A stretch of DNA of 64,000 bases, from the NCBI RefSeq assembly GCF_023499255.1, contig NZ_CP092183.1, forward strand, positions 5,948,501 to 6,012,500, read 5' to 3'. The stretch comes from Couchioplanes caeruleus (GTDB lineage Bacteria; Actinomycetota; Actinomycetes; Mycobacteriales; Micromonosporaceae). The notes beneath the pieces were generated by a model that saw only the letters and a list, made by a program, of their open reading frames with translations, was not told where the DNA came from and searched no databases. Below are positions 60,800 to 64,000 of this stretch, piece after piece. Position 1 is the stretch's first letter; each line of letters begins with the position of its first letter. The position numbers and the translations under genes were made by a program.

Positions 60800-61969
60800 A
60801 TGCCCGAGGTGCGACGGCTGCGGCACGCCTCCGCGGAACGCCCGTTCATCGTGATCTGGGAGGCCACCCAGGCCTGCCCGCTGGCCTGCCACCACTGCCG
60901 CGCCTCGGCCCGTCCCCAGCGTGACCCGGCCGAACTGACCACCGACGAGGCCACTGGCCTCATGGCCCAGGTGGCACAGTTCGGCCGGCCGGCGCCGCTG
61001 TTCGTCATCACCGGCGGCGACCCGTTCCAGCGCCCCGATCTGACCACGCTGGTGCGCCGCGGCACCGACCTGGGCCTCGCGGTGTCGGTGTCCCCCTCCG
61101 GCACCCCCACACTGACCCGCGAGGCCCTCTCCCGGCTCCGCGACGCCGGCGCCCGGGCGATCTCGCTGAGCCTGGACGCGGCCGGTCCGGCCGCGCACGA
61201 CGGTTTCCGCGGCGTCGCCGGGGTGTACGCGCTGACCACCCGAGCCTGGCGCGACGCCGCGGACCTCGGGCTCAAGGTGCAGATCAACACGACCGTCACC
61301 CGGCGTACGGTCGATGAGCTCCCGGACATCGCCGCGCAGGTACGCGACCGCGGCGCCATGCTGTGGAGCGTCTTCTTCCTCGTACCCACCGGGCGCGGGC
61401 GTGACCTGGCGGCCCTCGACGCCGCCGAGACCGAGGACGTCCTGCACCTCCTCTACGACCTCGGCGAGACCGTGCCCGTCAAGACCACCGAGGCCCACCA
61501 CTTCCGGCGCGTCTGCCTCCAGCGTGCGGTTCTGGCCCGTCACGGCGTACCCGCGCCGAAGCTCGGCCCGCTGTACCGGCGGCTGCGGCGGCGCCTCGAC
61601 GAGCTCGGCCTGACGAGCGGGCCGCAGCGGCCCCGGCGCCCGCCCCTGCGGGTCAGCGCGGGCGACGGCTTCGTCTTCGTCTCGCACCGCGGCCAGGTCC
61701 ACCCCAGCGGCTTCCTCCCGCTCCCGGCCGGCGACGTCCGGGCGCAGAGCCTGGTCGACATCTACCGCGACGCGCCGCTGTTCCAGGCCCTGCGCGACCC
61801 GGACCGGCTGGGCGGGCGGTGCGGGGTGTGCGAGTTCCGGACGGTGTGCGGCGGCTCGCGGGCCCGCGCGTACGCGACAACCGGCGACGTGCACGCCGAG
61901 GAGCCCGTGTGCGGCTACCAGCCGGGCTCGTTCCCGTACCCGGAGGAGCTGGCGGAGCTGACGGCGTAG
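60800..61969 (+). CDS. Radical SAM/SPASM protein beside narK
   Basis: The product is 389 aa. The radical SAM cluster is bound by C26, C30 and C33 (EATQACPLACHHCRAS), and SAM by FVITGGDPFQRPDL. A C-terminal SPASM-type Cys set (CGVCEFRTVCGGSRARAYAT, then PVCGY) would hold an auxiliary cluster. It resembles the NirJ/AhbD-like and TIGR04053 groups, which act on haem precursors or remain uncharacterised. It begins 7 nt after narK and is probably co-transcribed with it. That suggests a role in a haem-type cofactor or peptide used in anaerobic respiration, which is inference. Confidence 0.87.
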   Translation: MPEVRRLRHASAERPFIVIWEATQACPLACHHCRASARPQRDPAELTTDEATGLMAQVAQFGRPAPLFVITGGDPFQRPDLTTLVRRGTDLGLAVSVSPSGTPTLTREALSRLRDAGARAISLSLDAAGPAAHDGFRGVAGVYALTTRAWRDAADLGLKVQINTTVTRRTVDELPDIAAQVRDRGAMLWSVFFLVPTGRGRDLAALDAAETEDVLHLLYDLGETVPVKTTEAHHFRRVCLQRAVLARHGVPAPKLGPLYRRLRRRLDELGLTSGPQRPRRPPLRVSAGDGFVFVSHRGQVHPSGFLPLPAGDVRAQSLVDIYRDAPLFQALRDPDRLGGRCGVCEFRTVCGGSRARAYATTGDVHAEEPVCGYQPGSFPYPEELAELTA

Positions 61970-61983
61970 CGCCGCGCCAAACT

Positions 61984-64000
<2,017 letters not shown>

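Overview
This is a high-GC (roughly 70-74%) actinobacterial chromosome segment with dense genes, many GTG/TTG starts, several probable leaderless transcripts and strong use of secretion. The gene set (secreted cellulase with a CebR-type box, AfsR/SARP regulator, ECF42-type sigma factor with a YCII partner, class F-type sortase, chemoreceptor, narGHJI, furA-katG) fits a filamentous soil actinomycete. A member of the Micromonosporaceae such as Actinoplanes is my best guess, but this is an inference from gene content because no rRNA or tRNA gene lies in the window.

Layout. 1-4.3 kb: SMP-30-like lactonase and quinone oxidoreductase, divergent across a promoter carrying two 18-bp palindromes, then a MarR regulator divergent from a DHA2 drug exporter. 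4.3-7.4 kb: one gene-poor stretch, a secreted phosphoesterase and a decayed MFS pseudogene. 7.4-12.8 kb: OmpR-type two-component pair, secreted GH26 mannanase-like enzyme, a compact three-gene MerR operon with a mercury-type promoter, two lipoproteins and a small membrane protein. 12.8-16.1 kb: frameshifted secreted protein, ECF42-type sigma factor with YCII protein, and a polyprenyl diphosphate synthase. 16.1-24.7 kb: DUF6394 plus RCK potassium channel, Xaa-Pro peptidase, a large lower-GC HIRAN/DUF4041/T5orf172 protein, and an ABC-2 exporter operon. 24.7-35.7 kb: two secreted esterases, two diguanylate cyclases, a subtilisin with a Trp-rich tail, an M1 metallopeptidase and a PBP4-type DD-peptidase. 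35.7-45.7 kb: degenerate receptor kinase, a sortase-centred operon, a chemoreceptor, a class A PBP fused to a beta-lactamase-like domain, and a nitroreductase-like protein. 45.8-52.7 kb: AfsR-like regulator, small beta-rich protein, methyltransferase, GH5 cellulase with CBM2, DUF4360 protein and a membrane protein. 52.9-64 kb: narGHJI, narK, a SPASM radical-SAM enzyme, and furA-katG running off the right end.

How they work together. The right end is a respiratory and redox block: nitrate reductase and its transporter are both preceded by DosR/DevR-like palindromes, suggesting joint induction under hypoxia or NO, next to peroxide defence. The centre is mostly envelope and secretion functions (peptidoglycan synthases and peptidases, sortase, subtilisin, cellulase, esterases). 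The most unusual items are the HIRAN-DUF4041-T5orf172 protein, the three-module PBP/beta-lactamase fusion, the merA-less MerR operon, and the sortase operon whose first gene encodes a duplicated helical protein with a possible sorting signal.
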